DNA of 64,000 nucleotides, from assembly GCF_949987515.2 (NCBI RefSeq), contig NC_082685.1, positions 31,496,668-31,560,667 of the forward strand, written 5' to 3'. Each line of letters starts with the position of its first letter. The first letter of the stretch is position 1. This document shows positions 50,184 to 60,271 of this stretch, one piece after another. The notes beneath the pieces are model-generated. The model worked only from the letters and a program-made list of their open reading frames with translations, ran no database searches and had not been told where the DNA came from. A program made the translations under genes and the position numbers. Source of the DNA: Delphinus delphis (lineage: Eukaryota; Chordata; Mammalia; Artiodactyla; Delphinidae).

Positions 50184-50395
50184 GGACTTCCCTGGTGGCA
50201 CAGTGGTTGAGAGTCCACCTGCCGATGCAGGGGACACGGGTTCGCGCCCTGGTCCGGGAGGATACCACATGCCGCGGAGCGGCTGGGCCCATGAGCCATG
50301 GCCGCTGAGCCTGTGCATCCAGAGCCTGTGCTCCGCAACGGGCGAGGCCACAACAGTGAAAGGCCTGCGTACCGCCAAAAAAAAAAAAAAAAAAA
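50184..50395 (+). mobile_element. Young CHR-type SINE with 17-base target duplication
   Basis: Head variant ggacttccctggtggcac, body to gcctgcgtaccgcc and an A-tail. Duplication aagaaaaacaaaccctt is perfect (50167-50183 and 50396-50412). Inserted in the L1 3' UTR. Open frames up to 124 codons here are SINE plus L1. Confidence 0.95.
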
Positions 50396-50784
50396 AAGAA
50401 AAACAAACCCTTTATGATTTCACTTATAAGTGGAATCTTTAAAAACAGAAACAGACTCATAGATACAGAGAACAAACAGGTGGCTGCCAGAGGGGAGGGC
50501 TCTAGGGGACTGACAAAATAGGTGAAGGGGATTAATAAGTATGAACTTCCAGCTATAAAATAAATAAGTCAGGGGGGTGTAACATACACATAGGGAGTAT
50601 AGTCTATAGTATTGTAACAACTTTGTATGGTGACAGAAAGTTACTAGTCTTATTGAAGTGATCATTTCATAATGAATAAAAATATCGAATCACTATGTTA
50701 TACACCTGAAACTAATATAATGTTGTAACATTGTGTGTTAATTATAACAATAAAAATTTATTTTTTTTAAAAAAAAGCAAACAG

Positions 50785-50965
50785 CCATTAGGGCTATCAA
50801 TGAGCTGTGATCCTACTTGCTCATGCTGCTTGGGTCACACTGACCTCTTTTTCTTGTGACATGTCAAGCACACTCTCACTTTAGGGCCTTTGCTCTAGCT
50901 GTTTCTCTCTCGGGAATGATCTTCTCCCAGATTTTTTGCTTGGCCAACTCCCTCACTCCTCCTCG
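50785..50965 (+). mobile_element. L2 LINE, continuation after the L1
   Basis: cactctcactttagggcctttgctc, gctgtttctctctcgggaatg, atcttctcccagat and ggccaactccctcactcct are the next part of L2 in order. Confidence 0.75.
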
Positions 50966-51150
50966 TTTTGTTTGTTTGTCTTTGTGGGCATGGAAAAGCT
51001 CTGCCCCCAAGCAGCAAGCAATCCTGCCCTATTTGTCATCCTTTTCAGGTTGGCAGATAGCCTCTGCTTGTCCTGGATGAACAAAGGTACCAGTAATATT
51101 GGTTTCCTCTCCTGTCTGTCACTATGAGTATGGAGTTTTGATGGGAACCA
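50966..51150. other. Unassigned spacer
   Basis: Starts with a T/G-rich run (gttttgtttgtttgtc); nothing further recognised. Confidence 0.4.
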
Positions 51151-51154
51151 TCCT

Positions 51155-51235
51155 AACAGCCTCCATTTATTGGAGCAACAGGCACTTTGCATACATTATT
51201 CCAGATCCTACTAGCATCTCTATATGGTTTTAGTC
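51155..51235 (-). mobile_element. MIR fragment
   Basis: ttggagcaacaggcactttgcatacattatt resembles the reversed MIR 3' part. Confidence 0.55.
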
Positions 51236-51257
51236 TATTGTGCTTAAAATTTAAGTG

Positions 51258-51280
51258 TTTTTTTTTTTTTTTTTTTTTTT
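51258..51280. repeat. Poly(T) run
   Basis: 23 consecutive T residues, just left of an L1 3' end in plus orientation. Confidence 0.95.
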
Positions 51281-51291
51281 AAGAGAGAGAG

Positions 51292-51462
51292 CTCTCAAGG
51301 TGCTTTGCGACCACCTAGAGAGGTGGGATATGGAAGATGGGAGGGAGAGGCAAGAGGGAGGAGATATGGGGATATATGTATAGCTGATTCACTTTGTTAT
51401 AAAGCAGAAACTAACACACCATTTTAAAGCAATTTACTCCAATAAAGATGTTAAAAAAAAAA
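51292..51462 (+). mobile_element. 5'-truncated cetartiodactyl-type L1 3' end
   Basis: gcgaccacctagagaggtgg, gagatatggggatatatgt and gctgattcactttgttataa match the L1 at 6828-7168; ends in A12. Same young family. Confidence 0.9.
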
Positions 51463-51679
51463 AAGCTATCGGAAGAGAGAGACATATAAAGAGAAAATCA
51501 GCAGTTAATATTCCACAATATGAATAGGGGTTACCCCTTAATTATGAGGTTATATGTGATTATTTTTTCTTTCATCTTTGTTTTTTTTTGTATTTTCTAC
51601 TTACTACATACTCCCAAATTGTTTTTATAGTTAGAAAACAAAATGGATTTGAAGTCTTAGAATTGTTAATTGTTTAAAC
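51463..51679. other. Unassigned spacer
   Basis: AT-rich, T run at 51581-51590; nothing recognised. Confidence 0.4.
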
Positions 51680-51688
51680 CAGGGTGGA

Positions 51689-51896
51689 GGGCTTCCCTGG
51701 TGGCGCAGTGGTTGAGAGTCCACTGGCCCATGCAGGGGACACGGGTTCATGCCCCAGTCTGGGAAGATCCCACATGCCGCGGAGCGGCTGGGCCCATGAG
51801 CCATGGCCGCTGAGCCTGCGCATCTGGAGATTGTGCTCCGCAACGGGAGAGGCCACAACAGCGAGAGGCCCGCGTACCGCAAAAAAAAAACAACAA
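51689..51896 (+). mobile_element. Young CHR-type SINE with target-site duplication
   Basis: gggcttccctggtggcgcag to gaggcccgcgtaccgc, then A10 and caacaa. Duplication cagggtgga is perfect (51680-51688 and 51897-51905). Open frames of 79-107 codons are SINE translation. Confidence 0.95.
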
Positions 51897-52109
51897 CAGG
51901 GTGGAAAGTCCAATCATGGGGAAAACACCACATTCTGAATTCTAGCAGTTTCAATTATACTGATTAAAAACAGGCTCCAGCATACCGTCTACCACAGGAC
52001 CTCTACAGTTGCCTTAGGTTTTCTTCAAAACTTCTGCACATTTGCCCAAATATCCAACTACCTATGATCTGTGTAATAATTGGAGTTAATAATTATAAAG
52101 ATTTGCTCT

Positions 52110-52350
52110 GGAAGGGAAGGTGGCAAGGGAAGGTCAAGAGAGTCAGACTCCAGCCACAGTTTGTCATTAACTTTTTGGGCAAATCACTTAATCCCTTCAG
52201 GCCTCCTTTGTATGTCATTAACTTTTTGGGCAAATCACTTAATCCCTTCAGGCCTCCTTTGTATCATTTCAGAGAGTTAGAAAAGGTGATTTCCAAACTC
52301 CCAGCTCAAGTCCATGAAATAATAGCCACTTTCTCTGCCCTATCCATGTT
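52110..52350 (+). mobile_element. MIR SINE carrying an internal tandem duplication
   Basis: gtcagactccagccacag, gggcaaatcacttaatccc, ttcaggcctcctttgtat and aaaaggtgatttccaaactccc follow forward MIR order. The central segment occurs twice (see 52163-52264). The 97-codon open frame here repeats 17 residues for that reason. Confidence 0.8.
52163..52264. repeat. Perfect 51-base tandem duplication
   Basis: 52163-52213 and 52214-52264 are identical, each running from gtcattaactttttgggc to gcctcctttgtat. Confidence 0.97.
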
Positions 52351-52364
52351 GTCCTAGGAGATCA

Positions 52365-52584
52365 CCAATGAATATACTGCATTTGGAATGTTAAACCGCA
52401 ATTGTTCTGGTTGGAAGAATGACTGTCCAGTAACTAAGGACAAGAGGGGCCAACCACAAAGACTTTGGCCATTAAGCAGCCATCCTTCGAGAAGCCTCAT
52501 CCCCTGGCTTCTGGGCCTAAACCACACAACCTGCTTAGAGTTCTGCTATCCCCCCAAGGTATGATTTATTATTATTTTTTTATT
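52365..52584. other. Unassigned spacer
   Basis: No feature recognised. Confidence 0.4.
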
Positions 52585-52866
52585 TGCAAGACATAGACAA
52601 TAAAGGACTGTTATCCAAAATATACAAAGAATACTTGACAATTAAAAAAACCCAACAACTTGATTAAAATGTGGGCCAAAAACTTAACAGACACCTCACC
52701 AAAGAAGACACACAGATGGCAAACAACCACATGAAAAGATGCTTCACATCACATGTCATCAGGGAAATGCAAATCAAAACAAGGAGGTACCATAACTGAG
52801 TCACTTTGCTGTACAGCAGAGATTGACACAACATTGTAAATCAACTATACCTCAAAACAAAATTAT
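52585..52866 (+). mobile_element. Internally deleted L1 fragment
   Basis: 52585-52785 is late ORF2 (ccaaaatatacaaagaatac, tgaaaagatgcttcacatc, gggaaatgcaaatcaaaac). It jumps straight to the L1 terminus (gtcactttgctgtacagcag ... aatcaactatacctcaaaac), skipping the ORF2 end and most of the 3' UTR. Confidence 0.85.
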
Positions 52867-53047
52867 TATTATAAATTACTCAATTTATTTAAACTAAAAC
52901 ACAGTTCACCCATTTCTCCCATCCCCCCACCCCCAGTCTCTGGAAACCACCAATCTATTCTCCATACCTATAAGCTTGTTTTTTTGTTGTTTTAAATTCC
53001 AAATATAAGAGAGATCATATGGTATTTTTCTGTTTTATGGCTGAATT

Positions 53048-53048
53048 T

Positions 53049-53119
<71 letters not shown>

Positions 53120-53154
53120 AGGGAGAGAGAGAGAGAGGGAGAGAGAGAGAGAGA
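53048..53154. repeat. Compound (TA)n(GA)n microsatellite within L1
   Basis: About 11 TA units, then GA/GGGA units to 53154, about 107 bases in all. It lies exactly where L1 has its ccattgtatatata segment. Confidence 0.95.
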
Positions 53155-53331
53155 ACAATTTCTGTATCCATTCATCTAATACTGGACCCCTAGGTTGTTT
53201 CTGTATCTTGGCTATTGTAAATAATGCTGCAATGAACATGGAGGTACAGATGTCTTTTCGAGTTAGTGCTGTTTCCTTCAGATAAATATCCAGAAGTGGA
53301 ATTGCTAGATCATATGATAGTTCTATTTTTA

Positions 53332-53558
53332 TTTTTATTTATTTATTTATTTATTTATTTATTTTTGTGGTACGCGGGCCTCTCACTGTTGTGGCCTCTC
53401 CCGTTGCGGAGCACAGGCTCTGGACATGCAGGCTCAGCGGCCACGGCTCACAGGCCCAGCCGCCCCGCGGCGTGTGGGATCGTCCCGGACCGGGGCACGA
53501 ACCTGTGTCCCCTGCATCAGCAGGCGGACACTCAACCACTGTGCCACCAGGGAAGCCC
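53332..53558 (-). mobile_element. Young CHR-type SINE with (TTTA)n tail
   Basis: Left end is a (TTTA)n run (53331-53364), then gtggtacgcgggcctctcac to ccaccagggaagccc. The duplication ctattttta is perfect (53323-53331 and 53559-53567). L1 sequence resumes without loss. Confidence 0.95.
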
Positions 53559-53684
53559 CTATTTTTAATTTTTTGAGGAACATCTACAGTGTTCTCCATA
53601 GTGGCTGCACCAACTTTCATTCCTATCAACAGTGCACAGGGTTCCCTGCTCTCCATGTCCTCACCAACACCCCTCCTGTTCTGT

Positions 53685-53858
53685 GCTCAGGTCTCACTTT
53701 CTCAGTGAGGCCTACCCTAGGCTGTTTTGTACTCTAACTTGATCTCCCACCTCTCCCACTCCTCTGGCACTCTCAAATCCCCTTTCTGTGCTCCACATTT
53801 TGTTTTTTCCACAGCATAGTCACATTGTTATTAATATTCCCATTTCATTATATATGTC

Positions 53859-53900
<42 letters not shown>

Positions 53901-54015
53901 CATATATTCAAGAAGGGCAGAAACCTTTACTTGTTTTTCAATTGGTCACATTTCCACTACATAGAACCGAACCTGGCATGTAATAAAACCTCAATAAATA
54001 TATCTGAATAAACTT
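53685..54015 (+). mobile_element. L2 LINE, 3' end
   Basis: caggtctcactttctcagtgaggcctacc, catagtcacattgttatta, aagaagggcagaaacct, tggcatgtaataaaacctcaataaat are L2 terminal landmarks. It starts at about the L2 position where the 50785-50965 piece stops, so they may be one split copy. Confidence 0.8.
53856..53908. repeat. TG/TA microsatellite inside L2
   Basis: gtctgtgtgtgta then (TA)n to about 53908, placed where L2 has its tatattatatattt segment. Confidence 0.9.
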
Positions 54016-55977
54016 TCAAATATTTATCTATTTGCTTTTTTATCTGTAATCTATGGAGTAATCGCATTTTGTTAACTGAGAACAAATATTTACAAAAATA
54101 AACATACTAAGACTTGACAATACCTACATTTGTTTTAACAGTCGATATCGCCCTTTAATTGCTGGCAGAAATTCTCAATTTCCATAACAGTAAAAAAAAA
54201 AAAAAAACACTTTAGATTTTTAAGTCAATAGCCCATTACCTTAGGTATTAAAAGAGGACATAAAGTGAAATAAAAGAACTGCTATGTTTTCTATTTTAAG
54301 AGGTTTCTCTGCTCTAGTTGTTTTTATAGGAGGTACTAAGTAGTTTAAGAAAACAAACAAAATCACAAGTTATGGTTCTTATAGACACAGTAAAAAAAAA
54401 TAATAAGCAGAGAAGGCTTGAGCTGATTAATGCACTCTTGGGCGTGACTTTTGACAGTTAATAATCTTTAATTAATTTAGTAATTGTTTGCCCTTCAAGA
54501 TAAAAATGGATATCTAGTCATTCTTAGGCCATTATTTTATCTAACACAATGAACTTAAGTTGAAACTCTTTTGAGTGGCAAAACTTTATTACAATTATAT
54601 TCACTTTAAATTAATAACATCTCACACAAGGAGACTTGAAGATATGTAGAGGCCCCAAGCAATGAAATATTATGGCCTCATTAATCCCCCAATCTTATAT
54701 TTAGTTCAAAATAGAAACCTATTAAATTTAAATTAAGTATGAGGAATTTGAAATATTTTCACCACGTTGACTAATGTTCTTAAATTACATTTTAAAAAAT
54801 AGGTAATTTCACATATTACAAGATTTTAGCACTGAATTGAGAAGTTACCTCATAAACTTGTAACTGAAACCCCAGATTTTAGTCTTATTGTCTGCTCTTA
54901 CACAGCCAGCCTACTACTCAGATGACAGTTTTACATATACTTCTCAACAGGTTATTGGCTTTTTTGGGAGAAACACACAAGGCTCTTCCATTACAATTTC
55001 TTTTGGGCACATCCAACCTCTCTCCCTACTCACACTGAGGTCAAATAAGACTTGCTCTCACGCCAGCATGAACAATGCATTGGCTCATCAAATATTTTTG
55101 CTCTGCACACCAATCTCTCTACTCTGGGGAACACAATGCTTTATACAGAAAAATTGATATTTTCCCAAACCAAAGTAACCAAACATGCTACTAACCTTGA
55201 GTAAATTTACTTTCAGCAGCGAGTCTCTTTCCTTCTCTGCGACCAGCACCTTCCTTCCGAAGCTGGGGAAAACACCTTTATTACTAACGCGTCACAGACT
55301 TTATTTATAACACCTGAAGATTCTAGTCAATTAGCTACCCACTGAAAGCCATACACATCAGGTGTATTTTATAACTTTCCGTGCTACGCCATGATGAAAA
55401 GTATATTTTTTCCAGCTGAGTGGAGCAAAACTGAAGGCTGACAAAGAGAAAAAAGAAAGAGAAAAAAGGCATTGTTTTTAATGTTTCCACTGTCCCGTTA
55501 ATAACTAATAGAGGAAGGAACTTCAAAAGCTGCATCTCTCCCCCAACTCCATAGCTAAAACGGAAACCAGTGTAACACTCAGCTTCATTTCAAACTCCAG
55601 AGGATTTTAGGAAAAGGTATAATACACATTCTTATTTAAGGAATTTTTAAAGGTGTGAAATACAATCTCTGAATTAACTTCAAAGAAACTGAATCCTGAT
55701 ACAGATAAGAGCTTCAGCAGTCAAGTGGCTCTTTGAACACCTTCAGCTGTATTTCACGTGCTACACCCACCACTTTCTTACTTGGGGAAAGAAAAAAGTG
55801 GACAAAGATGAACGGTTTTTTACCCGTTTTTTCCTACAAGAACTAAGAAGAGGTCTAAGATATTCATGAGGATAATGAACTATTGTTTGAAGTTAGCCAA
55901 ACTTACTCAAATATCAAAGGACTCGATGATAGAAAAGAATGACTGGGGGTGTATGTTATCACACATTTTACTATTTT
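54016..55977. other. Repeat-poor block with homeodomain-like AT motifs
   Basis: About 2 kb with no recognised transposon. 54420-54600 is notable for several taat/atta cores (ttaataatctttaattaattt). An 89-codon frame at 54888-55157 lacks any recognised domain. No exon claimed. Confidence 0.45.
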
Positions 55978-55982
55978 ACCTC
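55978..55982. repeat. Target-site duplication of solo LTR, left copy
   Basis: acctc, repeated at 56406-56410 immediately after the LTR. Confidence 0.85.
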
Positions 55983-56405
55983 TGTAAGGTCGGATCTTAA
56001 CAAACGGCACCACGAAACAGAGGAAAGCTTCAAGTGAGCTTTATTAGGGAGCGCTCCAGGGCGAGGTTCACCGGTCCGAGAGAAAGGGGCCAGAGAAGTC
56101 GCGCCGGGGTGAGGGTTGGGCAAGATTTTATAGGGGAAGAAGGGAAAGGGGTGTGGTGAATCTGGGAGGGCGCAGGGTATTCCTTATTTGGTGGTCTTTT
56201 CGGGTATCCTGGGGGACCGTTAGTCCCACCCCTCGAAAGGCGGGAAGGCTGGGCCGGGTTCGAAGTCCCCAGGTCAGTTCCTGGAACTGGGTGGTCCGGA
56301 ATGTCTCCAGGGCAGTTTCTGGAACTGGGTGGTCCGGAGAATTTCGGTCTGATGCAACATGTGAATCTGATTGTGTTCCCCTGCCTCGGGCCAGCTGGCC
56401 TTACA
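55983..56405 (-). mobile_element. Well-preserved solo LTR of an endogenous retrovirus
   Basis: 423 bases bounded by a perfect 7-base inverted repeat (tgtaagg ... ccttaca) and a perfect 5-base duplication acctc. Read on the minus strand it has U3 with a duplicated segment of about 26 bases (56313-56338 then 56275-56300 in LTR order), a TATA box (ctataaaa, 56126-56133), and a polyadenylation signal (aataaa, 56040-56045) near the R region. GC- and CpG-rich compared with its surroundings. No gag, pol or env sequence flanks it, so the provirus was lost by LTR-LTR recombination. The layout fits an ERV1/gammaretrovirus-like LTR; class is inference. The 127-codon minus-strand frame at 56030-56413 and the 99-codon plus-strand frame at 56153-56452 are LTR read-through. 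Confidence 0.9.
56126..56133 (-). promoter_or_regulatory. TATA box of the solo LTR
   Basis: ctataaaa on the minus strand, about 80-90 bases upstream of the LTR's polyadenylation signal, as in simple retroviral LTRs. Confidence 0.7.
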
Positions 56406-56410
56406 ACCTC

Positions 56411-59154
56411 CATTACTCTGATTCAATCCTATCTTTTTTTCCCTCCCATTAAATAAGAATCCAGAATCACTGTTAAGTATTTTAAAAATTGCTTTGTTGA
56501 TTTTATCTTATTAGAGAACAAATGTATCTTTCCAATCCCTGTGATACTTAAACTAAAAGATTGTTTCTTTGCACGTATTTTCAGATCCTGTAACTAAAAT
56601 TATAAGGGCTTATACAAACAAGATGGGAAAAGAGTTGTTTTGTAGTCTGTAGGCCACACTGAATCCACTGATTAAACTACTTTATGTGATAAAGTTATTT
56701 TATGTCAAGATAACCTTCAGTGCAGCCGAAATTTAAGTATTTTCCTCACCTCCAAAATAATTGAATCAAATGGGAAAAGAATGCATGTGTATTTCTCCTT
56801 TAATTAAAAACACAATCAAACACAACTGCAGACTATCACCTATGAATTAAAATGCTAATTCTTTCAAAAGAAGAGTATATCTGATGTCCCCCTTTGAAAT
56901 ATAATACACAACAAAGAAAGGAGGAGAAAGATGCCATAGGAAGTCAAACACACATTTGCAAAGCTAATTGAGCAAATTCACCACCATCTGACATTTTGCT
57001 AAAAGAAAAGCAGCCTTGCAGCCTGGTAAAAGAACAATGCAAACAAAGACAGAAAAATACACAGTCTAAATTGATCTGTTGAACCCCAAAGCACTAAGAT
57101 AGCCTTGTACAAAGTGTGAAATTGAACTGTGAGCCACAGAGAAAATTTTTGTCCTAACACTTCCCAAGATCAGAGGGAATTGCAGGTGATCTTCCTCTAT
57201 TCTTTTATTTTCTTTTGTAAGAAACTAACCTAGTTGAAGGACAAGAGTCTTAAATCCCCTAACCCTCATCAGGGTTCACAAATGAAACACACAAATGAGG
57301 ATTAAGAAGATTTCCCACCAGGAATATTATAAAGGAGAGTTAGGAATAGCGAGTATTGGGAGAGTCCAAGAGTGAGCATGGAAGTAATTACCTTTCCAGC
57401 CCATATAATGCAGTGCAGTAATTTGCTAGATTTGTCTTATTTCTGAATCTAAAACTTTTGCCAAAATTTCACTTTTGAGGAAAACAGAGAAAATCAAATT
57501 CATATTTTGTGTTTCCTAATAAGAACTGAGCCCCTCTATCATCTCTCCACAGCCCACTTTCCACTCAACCCATTACTGAAGTGAAAAATGCTGTGATTTA
57601 CATCCTGGTTCATACTGGAAGGGAGCATACAATGCATTAGGAACACCAGATCCACATGGAAAATAAAGAACTTCTTATAAGCTCTGCATGGGACACTAAA
57701 CAGCTGCCAAGTTAGAGGGCCGATCACACTTCCCCTTTGAAAGCATCCCCTCAGACCTCATCAAATTCCAAAACACTACTGAATCCATAACTGATAGGAA
57801 CCTGGCTTCAGGTGATACTGTTAACCTCCTAAGGTACTTATAACGCCTTTTCAATTTAACCCATATGTCCTGCAGCTTCTCTCCTGTACCATTAGAAAAA
57901 TAATGGCTCTTTCCTTTAAAAATGTGGCCTTGGGCATGGACAGATGCCTGGTGTGCTTATAAAGTTACCTGTCTGCTTTGATATTGGCCTCTTCTTTAAT
58001 TGCAGTGGTGTTGGGGGTAGAAAAGCCACAGCAGGATTTTTCCCTTTCACTGGCCTGATGAAGTACTATGGGGTCTGTCTTAATAAAGTCCTGTAGGAAT
58101 ATTTTCACCACTGTTCAGAGGAAATGGGGATATCTTGTTAAGTTAGTTTCACTCCACAGTGAGGATTTGTGGGGAGGAGCAAAACTAGAGATGTTTGCTC
58201 AGGGAGAATTGTTTCTGGATTCAGCTTCTCCTTACATACAGCCCAGGTGGCCTGTGTGCTTTCCCTCTTCATCAGTTCTTTCTGGGGAGGTTTTCCCACA
58301 GCCTCCTGGCAGGGGGAAAGCAATGAAAGGTACTGTCTCATGCGGATCTTATTTCCTGTGTCAGTGCAGTTATCTCCCCTTCTGAACAGGCCCATGTCAG
58401 AGTACATTAAATTCAGTGAGGTAGACTGACTTAGCTCAAGATGCAGTAGGGAGGCTGCACACAGAAAACAATATCAAAAGAGCACAAGGGGACCCTTAAA
58501 AGAAGTAAATTAACTCAACAACCAGCTGTGTGGATAGGAGTCGCGTTCACAGAGCCATCACAATTCTGCCACCAAGGCTTGATTAATATTAAAATAACAG
58601 TTATACATATGTAAGATTCTGGAACAAAGGATCCCTCCCATTTCTGAAATCTCCTCAATTTTCTTTCCTAACACCTACTCTGCCTTTTTCCTCCTAGAGT
58701 GTATTTGTTTCAGTCAGAAATGGGAGTTCTGTAGAGAACCCTGTTCTTTGTTGAATTGCTGGCTTCTTATGCAGCAAATCCCAGTAGCCAGGAAGCAGTG
58801 ATTTCATGATTTATTAGCATTCAAACAAACTCTGTATAGATCCTCTCATTCCCAGTTTTGTCCTTGATATTCTATACCAACTCCAATCTTGAACATGTCT
58901 GGGTTTCAGCCTGAATACAGATCCATATGTGTCTCCTAGACCCTACAGGCTCTCTCTGAAGGTACTCTTTATTTTTACATGGTCAGCTCTGCACTTCACC
59001 CAGCAAAACTGATAACTTATTAAGCAAATATAGCATTAAAAGGGAAATGGTAGGATCTCAAGAATACATAAAAGAGAAAAAAAAAAAAAAAAAAAAACCC
59101 TTTCCTTACTTATCATGAAGTGAAAATGTTCACCAAAATCATTTTGGTTCAGGA
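56411..59154. other. Unassigned, repeat-poor stretch
   Basis: About 2.7 kb without recognised transposons or exons. 58000-58450 has overlapping 86-105 codon frames on both strands with no domain. A-run at 59079-59097. Confidence 0.45.
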
Positions 59155-59157
59155 AAA

Positions 59158-59372
59158 AAGGTATATTGAGCACTAACTGTGTGCCAGCTGAACACTATGT
59201 TGCATTCCTAAATTATAAATTAAAATTTCATTAACTATTTCCATTCAAATGAGAACTCTACACGTTGAAAATTTAATTGACTTTTCCAAGGTCACTCAAC
59301 TAATAGAGCAGCAGTCAAGAAGAAACCAATCTCCTTATTCCCCATCCAATTTCCTTTCAACTCCACCACACT
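59158..59372 (-). mobile_element. MIR SINE
   Basis: tattgagcactaactgtgtgccagc, cttttccaaggtcactcaac and agagcagcagtcaagaag follow reverse MIR order; the middle is eroded. Confidence 0.8.
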
Positions 59373-60074
59373 CCTTACATCTCAGTGTCTAATTTCCATG
59401 TCCAGGTTTTAGAAAGTCTGAGGATACAACACCGAGGCTTTGATTGTGACTGAATGTCTCAGCTGTACTGTCAGATTCTCTGGGGGAATTATAAATCTCC
59501 CCAAGTGCTTAACCAATTACCATTTTTTTCCCTCATTTTCAACAGGCATAGTCTTTGGAGAAAACATTTGCACAAAATTACTTGGATCATTTATATAGAA
59601 TGACAACTTCTCTTCCAGTCAATTCAGTCTCCTTTCCTAATCATCGTCCTTTTAGGTGATGGATAATTCTTGTATTCCTTCTAACAAGATATCTCATTCA
59701 AGTATTTTATTTTTTCCTCCTAACCTTTATTATCACTTCAGTTTTGTTTTGTGTTTCTTTTTTGCCCTGAAATTTAAACAGAAGATTCCACAAAATATAT
59801 TTTTAAAGGAGTTATAGAAAGAGCCATTTTCTGTAGCTCTTTAGATACCCCTGTCTAGATTTATATTTTATTCTCCCATGAAAAGAAAAGCTGTCTACTC
59901 AGTGATAGTTCATATACGTTCCTTTTTTAAAATGAGAGTTTTCTGAAGATTGCCACTGATCTATAGACTTCATTCCAAGATATTTGAGAAACAGATAATT
60001 AGAAAATTAAATAGATGATAGATGGACGGATAAAAATCTGTGGTGTTTAATGAATAGTCTGCTGCCGTTCATTC
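59373..60074. other. Unassigned stretch
   Basis: No gene or repeat recognised. Confidence 0.45.
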
Positions 60075-60271
60075 TTTTTTTTTTTTTTTTTTTTGCGGTA
60101 TGTGGGCCTCTCACTGTTTTGGCCTCTCCCGTTGCGGAGCACAGGCTCAGCGGCCACGGCTCATAGGCCCAGCCGCTCCGCGGCATGTGGGATCTTCCCG
60201 GACCGGGGCACGGACCCGTGTCCCCTGCATCGGCAGGCGGACTCTCAACCACTGCGCCACCAGGGAAGCCC
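60075..60271 (-). mobile_element. Young CHR-type SINE with internal deletion
   Basis: T20 tail, tgcggtatgtgggcctctcac to ccaccagggaagccc. Compared with the other young copies it lacks 15 bases between gcacaggctc and agcggcc. The target duplication is not clear (cattctttt / aattcttta at best). Confidence 0.92.

Larger units (their letters stand above)
49695..50775 (+). mobile_element. L1 3' part inserted in L2
   Basis: aagtgttggctaggatgtg, ggtgggaatataaattggtgc, cactcctgggcatatatcc, ggaatactactcagccataaa, attatgctaagtgaaaaaactc and acacctgaaactaatataatg are L1 ORF2/3' UTR in order, ending in an A/T-rich tail. It carries a (CA)n run and a SINE. Confidence 0.92.
52867..53680 (-). mobile_element. 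L1 3' part in reverse, tail to tail with the previous L1
   Basis: tttctgttttatggctgaat, ggttgtttctgtatcttggctattg, aatgctgcaatgaacatgg, ccagaagtggaattgctagatc and gttctccatagtggctgcacc are reversed L1 in order. A microsatellite (53048-53154) and a SINE (53332-53558) interrupt it. Confidence 0.93.

Noticed and set aside
50068..50442. 124-codon frame with 109-codon frame opposite
   Set aside because: SINE plus L1 3' UTR; the lysine run is the A-tail.
51631..51954. Frames of 79-107 codons on both strands
   Set aside because: Translation of the SINE at 51689-51896.
52163..52264. Repeat-protein or CRISPR-like array
   Set aside because: Only two adjacent identical units without spacers; it is a tandem duplication in a MIR.
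56030..56413. CpG-rich region as a gene promoter island with a 127-codon frame
   Set aside because: The CpG-rich interval coincides exactly with a retroviral solo LTR bounded by its target duplication.
57025..57050. Octamer/SOX-like motif (aacaatgcaaac)
   Set aside because: Orientation and overlap do not match the known composite site, and single motifs of this length are expected by chance.
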